Shown here: piece after piece, positions 43,139-51,063 of the stretch
Numbering within the stretch: the stretch's first letter is position 1
How the letters are laid out: every line of letters starts with the position of its first letter
From: Nocardioides sp.
Lineage (GTDB): Bacteria > Actinomycetota > Actinomycetes > Propionibacteriales > Nocardioidaceae
Direction: 5' to 3'
Assembly: GCA_037045645.1 (NCBI GenBank)
Contig: JBAOIH010000004.1
Location: forward strand, 372,001 to 436,000
DNA length: 64,000 bases
The notes under the pieces: model-generated
Seen by the model: the letters and a program-made list of their open reading frames with translations, nothing else
Database searches by the model: none
Told to the model about the DNA's origin: nothing
Position numbers and translations under genes: made by a program

Positions 43139-44348
43139 GGGACTCGTCGGTGCTCTGGTCGCGGCTGTGTCGGCTGCCATCGTGGCGGTTGGTGGCGCGG
43201 CCAGCAGCGCGCCTGCCGGTGAGCCGCTCAGCGTTTCCGACGCCACCCTCGCGTGGGGTCTGAGCAACCAAAGCAACGCGCGCTCCCACAACCCCATCGC
43301 GATCAACTTCCTCTCCGCAGGAGTAGCCGACCCTGGCTCAGGCGGAATCGAGTTGCCCCAGTCCAAGTGGCGTGCCCGCGACGGGAACGTCCAGGTGCAA
43401 AAGCTCGACGCAGACTCCACGTGGCAGCGCGCCACGTGGGCTGGTCTGGGCAGCGACGCGTCCGGAGCCGCCATCGGCATCGACGGGCCGTTCAGCGGTC
43501 ACCGGGTGCTGCTCTCCGCCGGTGAAGGCACCGTGGACCCTGCGAGCAAGACGGTTGACCTGAGTTGGCGCGGCACGTTCTCAGTCGTCTATTACGGCGG
43601 CAACATCGTCTTCACCGTCACCGACCCGGCATTGCAGGTCGGCGATGGCACCGGGTCGCTGACCGCGAACGTGGCCGGCTGGGCAAGCGATCGTTCGGAC
43701 CCCACGGCGTGGACGCCGCAGCCTGCCGAGCGGGTGACGCTCGCGGACCTTACCGGGGTCGTCGTGAGCGATGCGGGCTTCACGGTGACCCCTGCCTACG
43801 ACGGAGTCACGGTGGAAGGCAGCGTCCCCCAGGTACGCACCGGCCCTGGCTGGGGCTCGTTCCCGACGTCGCTGGTGAGCTATCTGGCCAAGCTCGGCAG
43901 CGACCAGTTCTGGTATTCGACCGGGCTCACCTCCGATCACACCAAGGCGCCGCTGCCCCTCACGCTGGGCTTTGGCGACCAGGCGCCCACCACGACTCCG
44001 TCGCCCACCGCGAGCGCCACCACGACACCGACGACTCGGGCAACACCGACCAACCCTGTTCTGACCCCGCCCTCGAATCGGCCTGCTCCTGCCGTCGTGA
44101 CCCACACCGTGACTGCGGCGCCAGTCGCGCCCGCGCCCGCCGTTGCGGCCCCCGTACCCCAAGTCGCTGCCGCGGCACCCGCCGCGCCGTTGCCCGCGCC
44201 GGCAGTGGTGCTGGCGGCGTCGACTCCGACAACCCAAGCAGCCGTCGCCGAGCGTGACTCAGCGGACGTCGGCTGGTGGGCGGGCGGCGCACTGCTGCTC
44301 GCTGCGGCGGTGCTGATCCTGCTCCGCACCTTTACCGCTCGCTCCTGA
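43125..44348 (+). CDS. htaA: HtaA-domain haem-binding surface protein, one domain
   Basis: 407 residues: signal peptide, one HtaA-type domain (about residues 35-250, opening DATLAWGLSNQSNARSHN and containing GTFSVVYYGGNIVFTVTDP), a Pro/Thr/Ala-rich wall-spanning stretch of about 110 residues, and a C-terminal membrane helix with basic tail. In corynebacteria HtaA/HtaB proteins take haem from haemoglobin and hand it to HmuT (established). Starts at GTG 43125 inside the previous gene's end. Confidence 0.82.
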   Translation: MRVSRGLVGALVAAVSAAIVAVGGAASSAPAGEPLSVSDATLAWGLSNQSNARSHNPIAINFLSAGVADPGSGGIELPQSKWRARDGNVQVQKLDADSTWQRATWAGLGSDASGAAIGIDGPFSGHRVLLSAGEGTVDPASKTVDLSWRGTFSVVYYGGNIVFTVTDPALQVGDGTGSLTANVAGWASDRSDPTAWTPQPAERVTLADLTGVVVSDAGFTVTPAYDGVTVEGSVPQVRTGPGWGSFPTSLVSYLAKLGSDQFWYSTGLTSDHTKAPLPLTLGFGDQAPTTTPSPTASATTTPTTRATPTNPVLTPPSNRPAPAVVTHTVTAAPVAPAPAVAAPVPQVAAAAPAAPLPAPAVVLAASTPTTQAAVAERDSADVGWWAGGALLLAAAVLILLRTFTARS

Positions 44349-44379
44349 CCTCGTAACACCCGCCCTCGAAAGGAAACCC

Positions 44380-45762
44380 ATGTCCCAGTCTCAACCCGTG
44401 CTCCGGCGCCGTATCGTCGGCGCCGTCGCCGCCGCGACCACCCTCGGCCTCGCCGCGACCGCTGCGAGTCTGCTCGCAGGGCCTGCGCATGCGGCCAGCC
44501 CCACACTTGCGCCGCTGACCTGGCAGATCTCCCAGCAGTACGTCGACCACCTCTCGACGCGCACACTCGAGGGTGGGCTGACCTTCGATGACGCCGCCAA
44601 GACGTTCTCGTGGCCGGCCGTGTCCACCGCGAAGCAGGCCGACGGCGACATCGTGCGCACGTACGCCGGCTCGGTGAAGGGCGCCTTCGCCATGGCAGGG
44701 ACCGAGTACTACTCGGTCACGGTCGCCAATCCGATCGTGACGGTCGAACCCGACGGTGACGGTCGGATCCAGGCGACCGTGTCGGCCGCGAATGCCGCCG
44801 CGATGGGCAACCCCGCCGCCAGCACCTCACCTGCGCTCGTCACCGTCGCAGAATTCTCCGGTGCCACGGCGACCGGCGCCACCCCGCACTGGGCTGGTGT
44901 TCTCCCCGCGGACTCCGCCGAGGCGGTGGCCTTGGGCATTCCGGCCGGCAAACCGGTCGACGGCAAGGCGTTCAACCCGTCGTTCTTGACCAACCTGACC
45001 GCAGGTGTGCGCGCACACTTCTATGCCACGGGAGGGAGCTCAGATGCCAAGAAGGCTCCGGCTGCTTGGTCGCTGAGTCCCAAGATCGATGCGGCTGTCA
45101 CCGCGTCGTCGTACGCCACGGGGGTCAAGGTGAGCGTGTCGGGTGCTGGCTTCAACCCCGTGACCAACCCTGGCGATGCAGGCATCTACGTAGGTCTCGC
45201 GCCCGCTGACCTGGTGATCGACTATTCCACTCGCGACGGTATGTCGGCCTTCGCCGCCGTCGACTGGGTGGCGCCCGACCGTTTCGTGGGCGACACCTTC
45301 GAGACGGTGCTGGCCGCCGGCACGGCCAAACTGGTGTCTGGCAAGGCGTACGCGATCTACACCTGGCAGGCCCACACCCGCTCGAACGCCACCCAAGACA
45401 CCAAGACGGCGGTGAACATCGACTGGGCGAGCCTGCAGCCGCCGGTCACACCCACGCCGGTTGTCACCAAGGTGACGCCGACCGCGAAGGTGAAACTGAC
45501 CAAGAAGCCCGCGCGGGGCAAGGCCGGCAAGGCAGTGCTGCGGGTGCGCGGGAGCGCGGGCGCTGTGACGGGCAAGGCCAAGGTCGCGATCGGTCGCAAC
45601 GGCAAGGTGATCACGAAGCGCAAGGTGACGCTGAAGGCCGGCGGCAAGGCGGTCGTACGCCTGCCGAAGGGCAAGCGCGGCAAGTGGAGGATCGTCGCGC
45701 GCTATCAGGGCAGCGACGTCTATAAGCGCGCCAAGGCGGTCAAGAAGTACCGCGTGCGCTGA
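44380..45762 (+). CDS. HtaA-domain secreted protein with Ig-like and basic repeat region
   Basis: 460 residues. Signal peptide (TLGLAATAASLLAGPAHA), HtaA-type domain (LTWQISQQYVDHLSTRTLEG onwards, about residues 45-210), an Ig-like domain (about 225-350, VSVSGAGFNPVTNPGDAGIYVGLA), then a very lysine-rich C-terminal domain ending KAVKKYRVR. No C-terminal membrane helix, so it is likely released or bound by charge to the wall. ATG 44380 has GAAAGGAAA upstream. Last gene of the hmu operon. Confidence 0.8.
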   Translation: MSQSQPVLRRRIVGAVAAATTLGLAATAASLLAGPAHAASPTLAPLTWQISQQYVDHLSTRTLEGGLTFDDAAKTFSWPAVSTAKQADGDIVRTYAGSVKGAFAMAGTEYYSVTVANPIVTVEPDGDGRIQATVSAANAAAMGNPAASTSPALVTVAEFSGATATGATPHWAGVLPADSAEAVALGIPAGKPVDGKAFNPSFLTNLTAGVRAHFYATGGSSDAKKAPAAWSLSPKIDAAVTASSYATGVKVSVSGAGFNPVTNPGDAGIYVGLAPADLVIDYSTRDGMSAFAAVDWVAPDRFVGDTFETVLAAGTAKLVSGKAYAIYTWQAHTRSNATQDTKTAVNIDWASLQPPVTPTPVVTKVTPTAKVKLTKKPARGKAGKAVLRVRGSAGAVTGKAKVAIGRNGKVITKRKVTLKAGGKAVVRLPKGKRGKWRIVARYQGSDVYKRAKAVKKYRVR

Positions 45763-45814
45763 TTGCGCCGTACGACGGGGCGGGGTGGCCGAACGGCTGC
45801 CTCGCCCTTCGCCG

Positions 45815-46654
45815 TCAGATCTGGCCGACCACCTGGCTGAGCAGGCCGCCCATCCGGCTGGCCGCGGCCTTGCCCGCTTCGAGCACCTCTTCGTGGTTGA
45901 GCGGCTCGCCGCTCAGACCGGCGGCGAGGTTGGTGACCAGGCTGATGCCCAGGATCTCCATGCCCGCCTCACGCGCCGCGATCGCTTCCAGCGTGGTGCT
46001 CATGCCGACCAGGTGACCGCCCAGAATCCCGGCCATGCGCACTTCCGCAGGCGTCTCGTAGTGCGGGCCGGGGAACTGGACGTAGACCCCCTCGTCGAGG
46101 GTCGGGTCGATCTCTTTGCACAACCCCCGCAGGCGAGGGCTGTAGAGATCAGTCAGGTCGACGAAGTTCGCGCCGACGATCGGGCTCGTGGCCGTCAGGT
46201 TGATGTGGTCGGAGATCAGCACCGGCTGACCGGGCTGCCAGCCCTGCTTGAGACCCCCGCAGCCGTTGGTGAGCACGATCGCACGACAGCCTGCCTTGGC
46301 GGCCGTACGGATCGGGTGGACGACCGCCGCCACGCCCTTGCCCTCATAGAAGTGAGTTCGGCTCAAGAAGACCAGCAGGTTCTTGTCGCCGTTGCGGATC
46401 GAGCGGATCTTTCCCGAGTGACCCGCCACTGCGGCGGCGGAGAAGCCGGGCAGATCAGTGGTGTGGATCTCGGCGGTGGCCTCGCCGAGGGCATCCACGG
46501 CCGGGAGCCATCCGGAGCCGAGCACGAGGGCGATGTCGTGGGACTCGACGCCGGTGAGTTCGGCGAGTTTCGCTGCGGCCTGCTCGGCGGCGGCGTAGGG
46601 GTCGGACTGGTCGACGGCTGCTTGGGCGGCGGCTTCTGAGGCGTGGTCGGTCAC
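45815..46654 (-). CDS. deoD: Purine nucleoside phosphorylase, trimeric type
   Basis: 279 residues. Phosphorolyses inosine and guanosine nucleosides to base and (deoxy)ribose 1-phosphate. Motifs of the trimeric (PNP/MTAP) class: ALVLGSGWLPAVDALGE, TNGCGGLKQGWQPGQPVLIS, QFPGPHYETPAEVRM and GISLVTNLAAG. Start at GTG 46654, giving VTDHASEAAAQ; longer upstream frames look non-coding. Converges on the hmu operon. Confidence 0.93.
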   Translation of the reverse strand: MTDHASEAAAQAAVDQSDPYAAAEQAAAKLAELTGVESHDIALVLGSGWLPAVDALGEATAEIHTTDLPGFSAAAVAGHSGKIRSIRNGDKNLLVFLSRTHFYEGKGVAAVVHPIRTAAKAGCRAIVLTNGCGGLKQGWQPGQPVLISDHINLTATSPIVGANFVDLTDLYSPRLRGLCKEIDPTLDEGVYVQFPGPHYETPAEVRMAGILGGHLVGMSTTLEAIAAREAGMEILGISLVTNLAAGLSGEPLNHEEVLEAGKAAASRMGGLLSQVVGQI

Positions 46655-46892
46655 CCGCGTGAGCGTAGTGCCTGCGCAGTGTCCGTGGGCTGCCGTCGGC
46701 TGCGCGGGCACCCAGCCCGCCCGCAATTCCGTACGGCAAAGTTTTCCACAGGTCGATGTGACTGTGTTTGACCGCGGATTTGCGGGGTAGTTACCGTGAC
46801 AGCCCACTTGGCCTGGTGGGTCGTGAAGTCTCTCGGGGGGGCTGAGGTTTGAACTGCTGTGAACGTCGTCGCCCCACCCGATCTCGGGACGG

Positions 46893-47400
46893 GTGGGAGC
46901 GGTGACGACGGTCGCGGGGGTGCCCGCGGATCTGATCGAGCAATTGGACCAACGCGTCCGCGACCTGGTGCGCCGCGAGGCCGTCGATCCACAACGTGAC
47001 GCCCACGTGGTCAAGCGCATCGCCGAGGATGTCGTACGAGAGCACGACGAACGCAGCCTCACCGGCGCTGTGGCTCCGGTCCCCGACCCGCGCGCCACCG
47101 TGGGGGAGTTGCTCGCCCGGGTCTCCGGGTTCGGTCCGCTCCAACCCTTCCTCGATGACCCGGAGATCGAAGAGATCTGGATCAATGATCCGAGCCGCGT
47201 CTTCGTGGCGCGGCGCGGCCGTCACGAACTCACCAATCTGATGCTCACCAGCGCCCAGGTCTCCGAGTTGGTCGAGCGGATGCTCAAGAGCAGCGGGCGG
47301 CGTATCGATATCAGCCAGCCGTTCGTCGATGCCATGTTGGCGCAAGGCCACCGGCTCCATGTCGTGCTCGACGGCATCAGCCGGGGCTTCACGGCCGTCA
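46893..47400 (+). pseudogene. cpaF: CpaF/TadA-type secretion ATPase, cut off by island insertion
   Basis: About 169 residues of the N-terminal domain of a type IV/Flp pilus ATPase: helical leader, VSGFGPLQPFLDDPEIEEIW, then INDPSRVFVARRG, SGRRIDISQPFVDAMLAQGH and RLHVVLDGISRGFTAV. Homology stops after about base 47400, where a family member would go on with the strand leading to the Walker A domain. The integrase start codon follows 40 bp later. The rest of the gene should lie at the far end of the island, outside this window. The frame runs on into the integrase region to 47576 without meaning. Confidence 0.8.
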
Positions 47401-47439
47401 AGACCGCAGTGATGAAAACCACTGCTATAGTCAGATCGT
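47395..47439. other. Probable attL region of the serine integrase
   Basis: Switch from cpaF coding sequence to integrase leader. Serine integrases usually sit beside their own att site, and host homology ends within this stretch. The core dinucleotide cannot be named without the other end of the island. Confidence 0.5.
47426..47431 (+). promoter_or_regulatory. Possible -10 box for a leaderless integrase mRNA
   Basis: TATAGT ends nine bases before the integrase ATG at 47440, so transcription would start at or next to the A of ATG. No ribosome-binding site is visible upstream. Leaderless mRNAs are common in actinobacteria. Confidence 0.45.
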
Positions 47440-49164
47440 ATGGCACACCCGCGCGGAGTTCCTCAAGCGCCTGCTATCTACGCGCGAATCAGCCTCGACC
47501 GCACAGGGCAAGCGCTCGGCGTTCAGAGGCAAGTCGAGGAGTGCCGAGAACGATGCCGGTCGCTCGGCTGGCCTGAGCCGAAGGTCTACTCCGACAACGA
47601 CATTTCGGCACGCTCGGGCAAACGGCGGCCGAGCTTCGAGCAGCTTCTGCTCGATGTCGAGTCCGGATACGTCGATGGGATCGTCGCGTGGCACCTCGAC
47701 CGGGTGTTGCGACGAGTCGTCGACCTTGAGCGAGTGCTCGACGCAATCGAGTCGCAGAAGGCTGCGGTCCCCGTGGTCTTTCTTCAAGCTGGTGAGATCG
47801 ACTTGATGACACCTTCTGGGCGCCTCCTCGCTCGAATACTCGCTGCAGTCGCCGCCAATGAAGGTGACGTGAAGTCCGCACGCCTATCTGCACAGCGGGC
47901 GCAGGCCGCACAGTCAGGCCAGGCCCATGGGCCGCTCGGCTACGGATACGACGACCATCAGCGAATCATTCCGGAGGAAGCAGAAGTCATCCGAGAGGTC
48001 GCACAGCGCGTTCTCGACGGTGAGACGCTTTACTCGATCGCCTCTGACCTCAACGCTCGCGGCGTCGCCACCCCCGGGAGTGGCCGATGGGACGCGAGGC
48101 GCGTCGATCGCGCGGTTGAGCGCAATCAGCGCCCCGAGGTAGTAGCGGTCATCGCCGCGGTGCGTGGCAACGCCGCGGTCGCCGCTGGCGCGCTCGCCCG
48201 GATGTTGCGAAGGGCTGGTGGGACGCCGGCGCTCTGCACGGCTGCGTGGGTGCGTGACCAGCCTTGGGTGGACCACGTCAGTTCCGGGGACCATGGGCTG
48301 GATGACTCCACCGTTGCACGCCTGCTTGCGTCCGCTGGAATTCCGGCGGACCGTTCGTACTGGCGAGCCGCGAACGTCCGAGCGATGGTTCGCCGCGGAT
48401 CGCTCTGCGGGTGGCGTGAGTTCAGCCCTGGCCAGCGTGGGGGATACGGAGAACTGGTTTCGCAAGGAGATTGGACGCCAATTCTCTCGAAGGCAGTGAT
48501 TGAGGACATCCGGCGCATTACAGACCGGCCGTCTGCGAGGAGGGGCCGTGAGCCGAAGTACCTCCTGGCAGGAATCTTGAAGTGCGGGAAGTGCGGCTCC
48601 AGCCTGGCCGGCTCGCCGACCGGCAACGGCGGTTTCCGTTATGCGTGTTCGAAACAGCCTGGTCGATCCCATACGTGCGGTGGTCTCACGATAACGGGAC
48701 CTCAGACTGACGTGGTCATCTCCATGGCGATCATCGACGCAGTCGCGGAAGCCAAGGTTCGATCAGGTGCGATCAAGCGTCGTAGTGGCAACGGCAGCGC
48801 CGCTGCCGTTGCCGCCGCAGAGAGCGAGATCGTTGAACTGGCTCGACTTCGCAAGCACTACGGTCTCGAGTTCGCAGCGAATCGGCTTCACGAAGATGAG
48901 TGGGATGCTCTGAGGGAAGGGTGGGCGATCCGGCAGCGTGAGGCCGAGCGGGTGCTTGGGCAGTGGACCCCAAACTTGCATGCTGTCCTGTCGGACGTGC
49001 CAAAGAAGCGAGCCGACATCGAGTCATGGTGGAACACGGCGCCGATGCGGCGGCGCCGGGACATCGTGCGGGCGCTGGTTGAGAGCATCGAGATCGCGCC
49101 GCGTGGTAAGTCGAACAACCGGTTCGATGACTCGCGGATAGGCGAGCCGATATGGCGAGCCTAA
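47440..49164 (+). CDS. Large serine integrase
   Basis: 574 residues. Resolvase domain with catalytic Ser18 in YARISLDRTG and the arginine stretch HLDRVLRR; recombinase domain from about residue 165 (GPLGYGYDD, SDLNARGVATPGSGRW); zinc ribbon with Cys382, Cys385, Cys403 and Cys413 (LKCGKCGSS ... CSKQ ... TCGG); then a coiled-coil part. Between about residues 222 and 306 there is extra sequence where family members go straight to the arm that follows SGRW. It catalysed insertion into cpaF and should excise with a directionality factor. Its end overlaps the convergent small gene by 4 bp. Confidence 0.93.
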   Translation: MAHPRGVPQAPAIYARISLDRTGQALGVQRQVEECRERCRSLGWPEPKVYSDNDISARSGKRRPSFEQLLLDVESGYVDGIVAWHLDRVLRRVVDLERVLDAIESQKAAVPVVFLQAGEIDLMTPSGRLLARILAAVAANEGDVKSARLSAQRAQAAQSGQAHGPLGYGYDDHQRIIPEEAEVIREVAQRVLDGETLYSIASDLNARGVATPGSGRWDARRVDRAVERNQRPEVVAVIAAVRGNAAVAAGALARMLRRAGGTPALCTAAWVRDQPWVDHVSSGDHGLDDSTVARLLASAGIPADRSYWRAANVRAMVRRGSLCGWREFSPGQRGGYGELVSQGDWTPILSKAVIEDIRRITDRPSARRGREPKYLLAGILKCGKCGSSLAGSPTGNGGFRYACSKQPGRSHTCGGLTITGPQTDVVISMAIIDAVAEAKVRSGAIKRRSGNGSAAAVAAAESEIVELARLRKHYGLEFAANRLHEDEWDALREGWAIRQREAERVLGQWTPNLHAVLSDVPKKRADIESWWNTAPMRRRRDIVRALVESIEIAPRGKSNNRFDDSRIGEPIWRA

Positions 49165-49382
49165 GCGGCGGGCTGATCCTCCGGCCGGACAGCGGGGACT
49201 TCAGCGGCCATGATCTCTGCGATTCGGTTGAGAACGTTGGCGCCCGCGATCACGGGTGGCTTGCCCTGCTCGACTCGGGCTTTCCGCGCCCGCCGTGAGT
49301 AGGCGTCTGCCATCTCACGAAGCGAGCGCTGTTGATCCGCCTGAGCGCTCCCTCCTTTAGCGCCGTGTAGTTGCTCGTTCAT
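49161..49382 (-). CDS. Small charged protein next to the integrase
   Basis: 73 residues, begins MNEQLHGAKGGSAQADQQ, rich in Arg, Ala and Glu, mostly helical. ATG 49382 has GGGAG about eight bases upstream. No family recognised. Overlap with the integrase 3' end and a palindromic operator just upstream suggest a role in element control; a recombination directionality factor is possible but unproven. Confidence 0.5.
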   Translation of the reverse strand: MNEQLHGAKGGSAQADQQRSLREMADAYSRRARKARVEQGKPPVIAGANVLNRIAEIMAAEVPAVRPEDQPAA

Positions 49383-49397
49383 TGCGTGGCTCCCGAG

Positions 49398-49427
49398 GTG
49401 ACTAGTGGGTGGCTAGTCACCTAGGTG
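49398..49427. promoter_or_regulatory. Nested palindromes upstream of the small integrase-side gene
   Basis: GTGACTAG (49398-49405) and CTAGTCAC (49413-49420) form an 8-bp inverted repeat with a 7-base spacer. The right arm runs into TCACCTAGGTG (49417-49427). The latter recurs upstream of two other genes of the island. Likely an operator for the gene starting at 49382. Confidence 0.6.
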
Positions 49428-49758
49428 TCTCTACGGCTCGGCTGCGATCAGTCTTCAGCGACCTATTTCGCACGGAGTGCACCGACATGAGACTGACGGC
49501 TTGAACCGCCCACTCTCTCCCGGGCCGGTCCGGGGATGGCGGTCAGTCAGATGTCGTAGTAGTGACTGACTGACCCATTCTGACCTGCGCAAACGTCGAC
49601 GATTGATGGCGAGATGTACCGCGATTGTAACAACCTAGCGCGCGCCGGATGGTGATGGCGATGCCTCGAGCACGTCCTGGGTGGCAGTTAGGACAGCTGA
49701 ACGAGCAAACGCAGGTGGCTGTTAGTTCAGGCTGCCCTGGAGCGACCTCAACTTGGTC
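49428..49758. other. Non-coding stretch between small gene and IS element
   Basis: No convincing gene on either strand. The only notable structure is an inverted repeat GTCAGTCA (49542-49549) / TGACTGAC (49563-49570) in a region of GTCA/TGAC words; it lacks a T-run, so it is not a standard terminator. Confidence 0.5.
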
Positions 49759-49791
49759 GGGTCTGCTGCACGGACTGGTGACAGTGGTTAG

Positions 49792-50695
49792 TCACGCAGC
49801 CTGAGTGGCTGGCGTGGTCATGATGGCTTCGTACTCGATGGGGGTCAATCGGCCGAGCCCGTCTTGTCTGCGGCGGCGGTGGTAGGTCCTTTCGATCCAG
49901 GTGACGATGGCGATCCGCAGGTCTTCTCGGGTGGCCCAGGTGCGGCGGTTCAGGACGTTCTTCTGGAGCAGGGAGAAGAAGCTTCTCCATGGCCGCGTTG
50001 TCGCCGGCTGCACCGACGCGGCCCATCGAGCCGACCATGTCGTGGCGGCCCAGGGCGCGGACGAACTTCCGGCTTCGAAATTGCGAGCCCCTGTCCGTGT
50101 GGACCACACATCCGGCCACGTCACCGCGTCGTGCGACGGCGTTGTTGAGTGCTGCGACCGCGAGCCGGGACTTCATTCTGGAGTCGATGGAGTAGCCCAC
50201 GATCCGGTTGGAGAACACGTCCTTGAACGCGCAGACGTAGAGCTTGCCTTCATTCGTCCAGTGTTCGGTGATGTCGCCGATCCACAATTCATTCGCTGCC
50301 GCGGCCTTGAACTCGTGCCGGGTCCGGCCCTTCTCATCTGTCACGGCGCACAGGTCGTCGTGGACTGGAGGGCCGGGCTTCTTGCCGTTCTTGCCGCGCT
50401 TCTTCCCGAACGCGCTCCACCAGCCGTTGTTCGAGCAGATGCGCCACGCAGTCCGCGCTGCCATCGCCTGGCCGGCGTCGCGGGCCTCGTCGAGCAGGTA
50501 CCGGTAGCCGAACTCAGGATCATCACGATGAGCGTCGAACAGGGCGTTGGCGCGGTAGGCCTCGTCGAGTTCGGCGTCGGTGATCGGGTTGGCGAGCCAG
50601 CGGTAGTAGGGCTGGCGAGCGATCTTGAGCACCCGGCAAGTCACCGTGACGGGGATTCCGTCAGCGGCAAGGTCACGGACGAGCGGGTAGCTCAT
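49792..50695 (-). CDS. IS3-family transposase OrfB (DDE), apparent frameshift
   Basis: Integrase-core transposase of about 300 residues after repair. DDE residues: Asp in ELWIGDITEHW, Asp in CVVHTDRGSQFRS, Glu in GDNAAMESFFSLLQKN. The frame breaks at about 49982-49987: removing one base turns MEKLL into the conserved MESFF and the reading continues to RLTPIEYEAIM and a stop at 49792 inside the right-hand inverted repeat boundary. Length 904 is 3n+1. Starts in ATGA overlap with orfA. Confidence 0.88.
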
Positions 50696-50994
50696 TTTCC
50701 CGGCAGATGAGCCTGAGAGAAGTAGGCGGCAGCCCGCCGCAGGACTTCTACTTCTTGTTCGAGGGTCTTGATCCGGCGCTTGGCTTCACGCAGTTCAGCT
50801 GACTGCACCGCGGTCGTGCCGGGCCGCTCGCCGTCTTCGATATCGGCCTTCTTCATCCACGAGTACAGGGTCGTGAAGTGGATCCCGAAGTCCTTCGCGA
50901 TCTGGGAGAGCTCGACACCTGGCTCACGGTTCCTCGCGACGCGCACGACGTCGTCACGGAACTCTTTGGGGTAGGGCTTGGACACGGTGAACAT
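50692..50994 (-). CDS. IS3-family transposase OrfA
   Basis: 100 residues from ATG 50994. Helix-turn-helix of the IS3 type (YPKEFRDDVVRVARNREPGV, ELSQIAKDFGIHFTTLYSWM) followed by a leucine-zipper-like tail LREAKRRIKTLEQEVEVLRR. OrfA stop and OrfB start overlap as ATGA after an AAAA run, where OrfAB fusion by frameshifting can occur in this family. Confidence 0.9.
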   Translation of the reverse strand: MFTVSKPYPKEFRDDVVRVARNREPGVELSQIAKDFGIHFTTLYSWMKKADIEDGERPGTTAVQSAELREAKRRIKTLEQEVEVLRRAAAYFSQAHLPGK

Positions 50995-51063
50995 CCTTCC
51001 AGCCCAACCTCTCGGGTTAGGCAGATCGGTTGTCACCTATCCTGGTGCAGCAGACCCCTGTGT

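Larger units (their letters stand above)
49759..51057 (-). mobile_element. IS3-family insertion sequence
   Basis: About 1.3 kb. The ends are imperfect inverted repeats: GGGTCTGCTGCAC-GGA-TGGTGACA-like sequence from 49759, and the complement of GGGTCTGCTGCACCAGGATA at the right end, finishing at 51057. Two overlapping genes, orfA and orfB, lie between them on the minus strand. No clear 3-bp target duplication is seen in the flanks, so the exact ends are uncertain by a few bases or the copy is old or recombined. Confidence 0.82.

Noticed and set aside
46655..46892. tRNA or other RNA gene as integration target before the integrase
   Set aside because: No cloverleaf or tRNA 3' end was found; the broken gene is cpaF, and large serine integrases commonly target coding genes.
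49542..49570. Terminator hairpin in the island non-coding stretch
   Set aside because: The inverted repeat has a 13-base loop and no T-run, and the surrounding TGAC words make it look like a local repeat.
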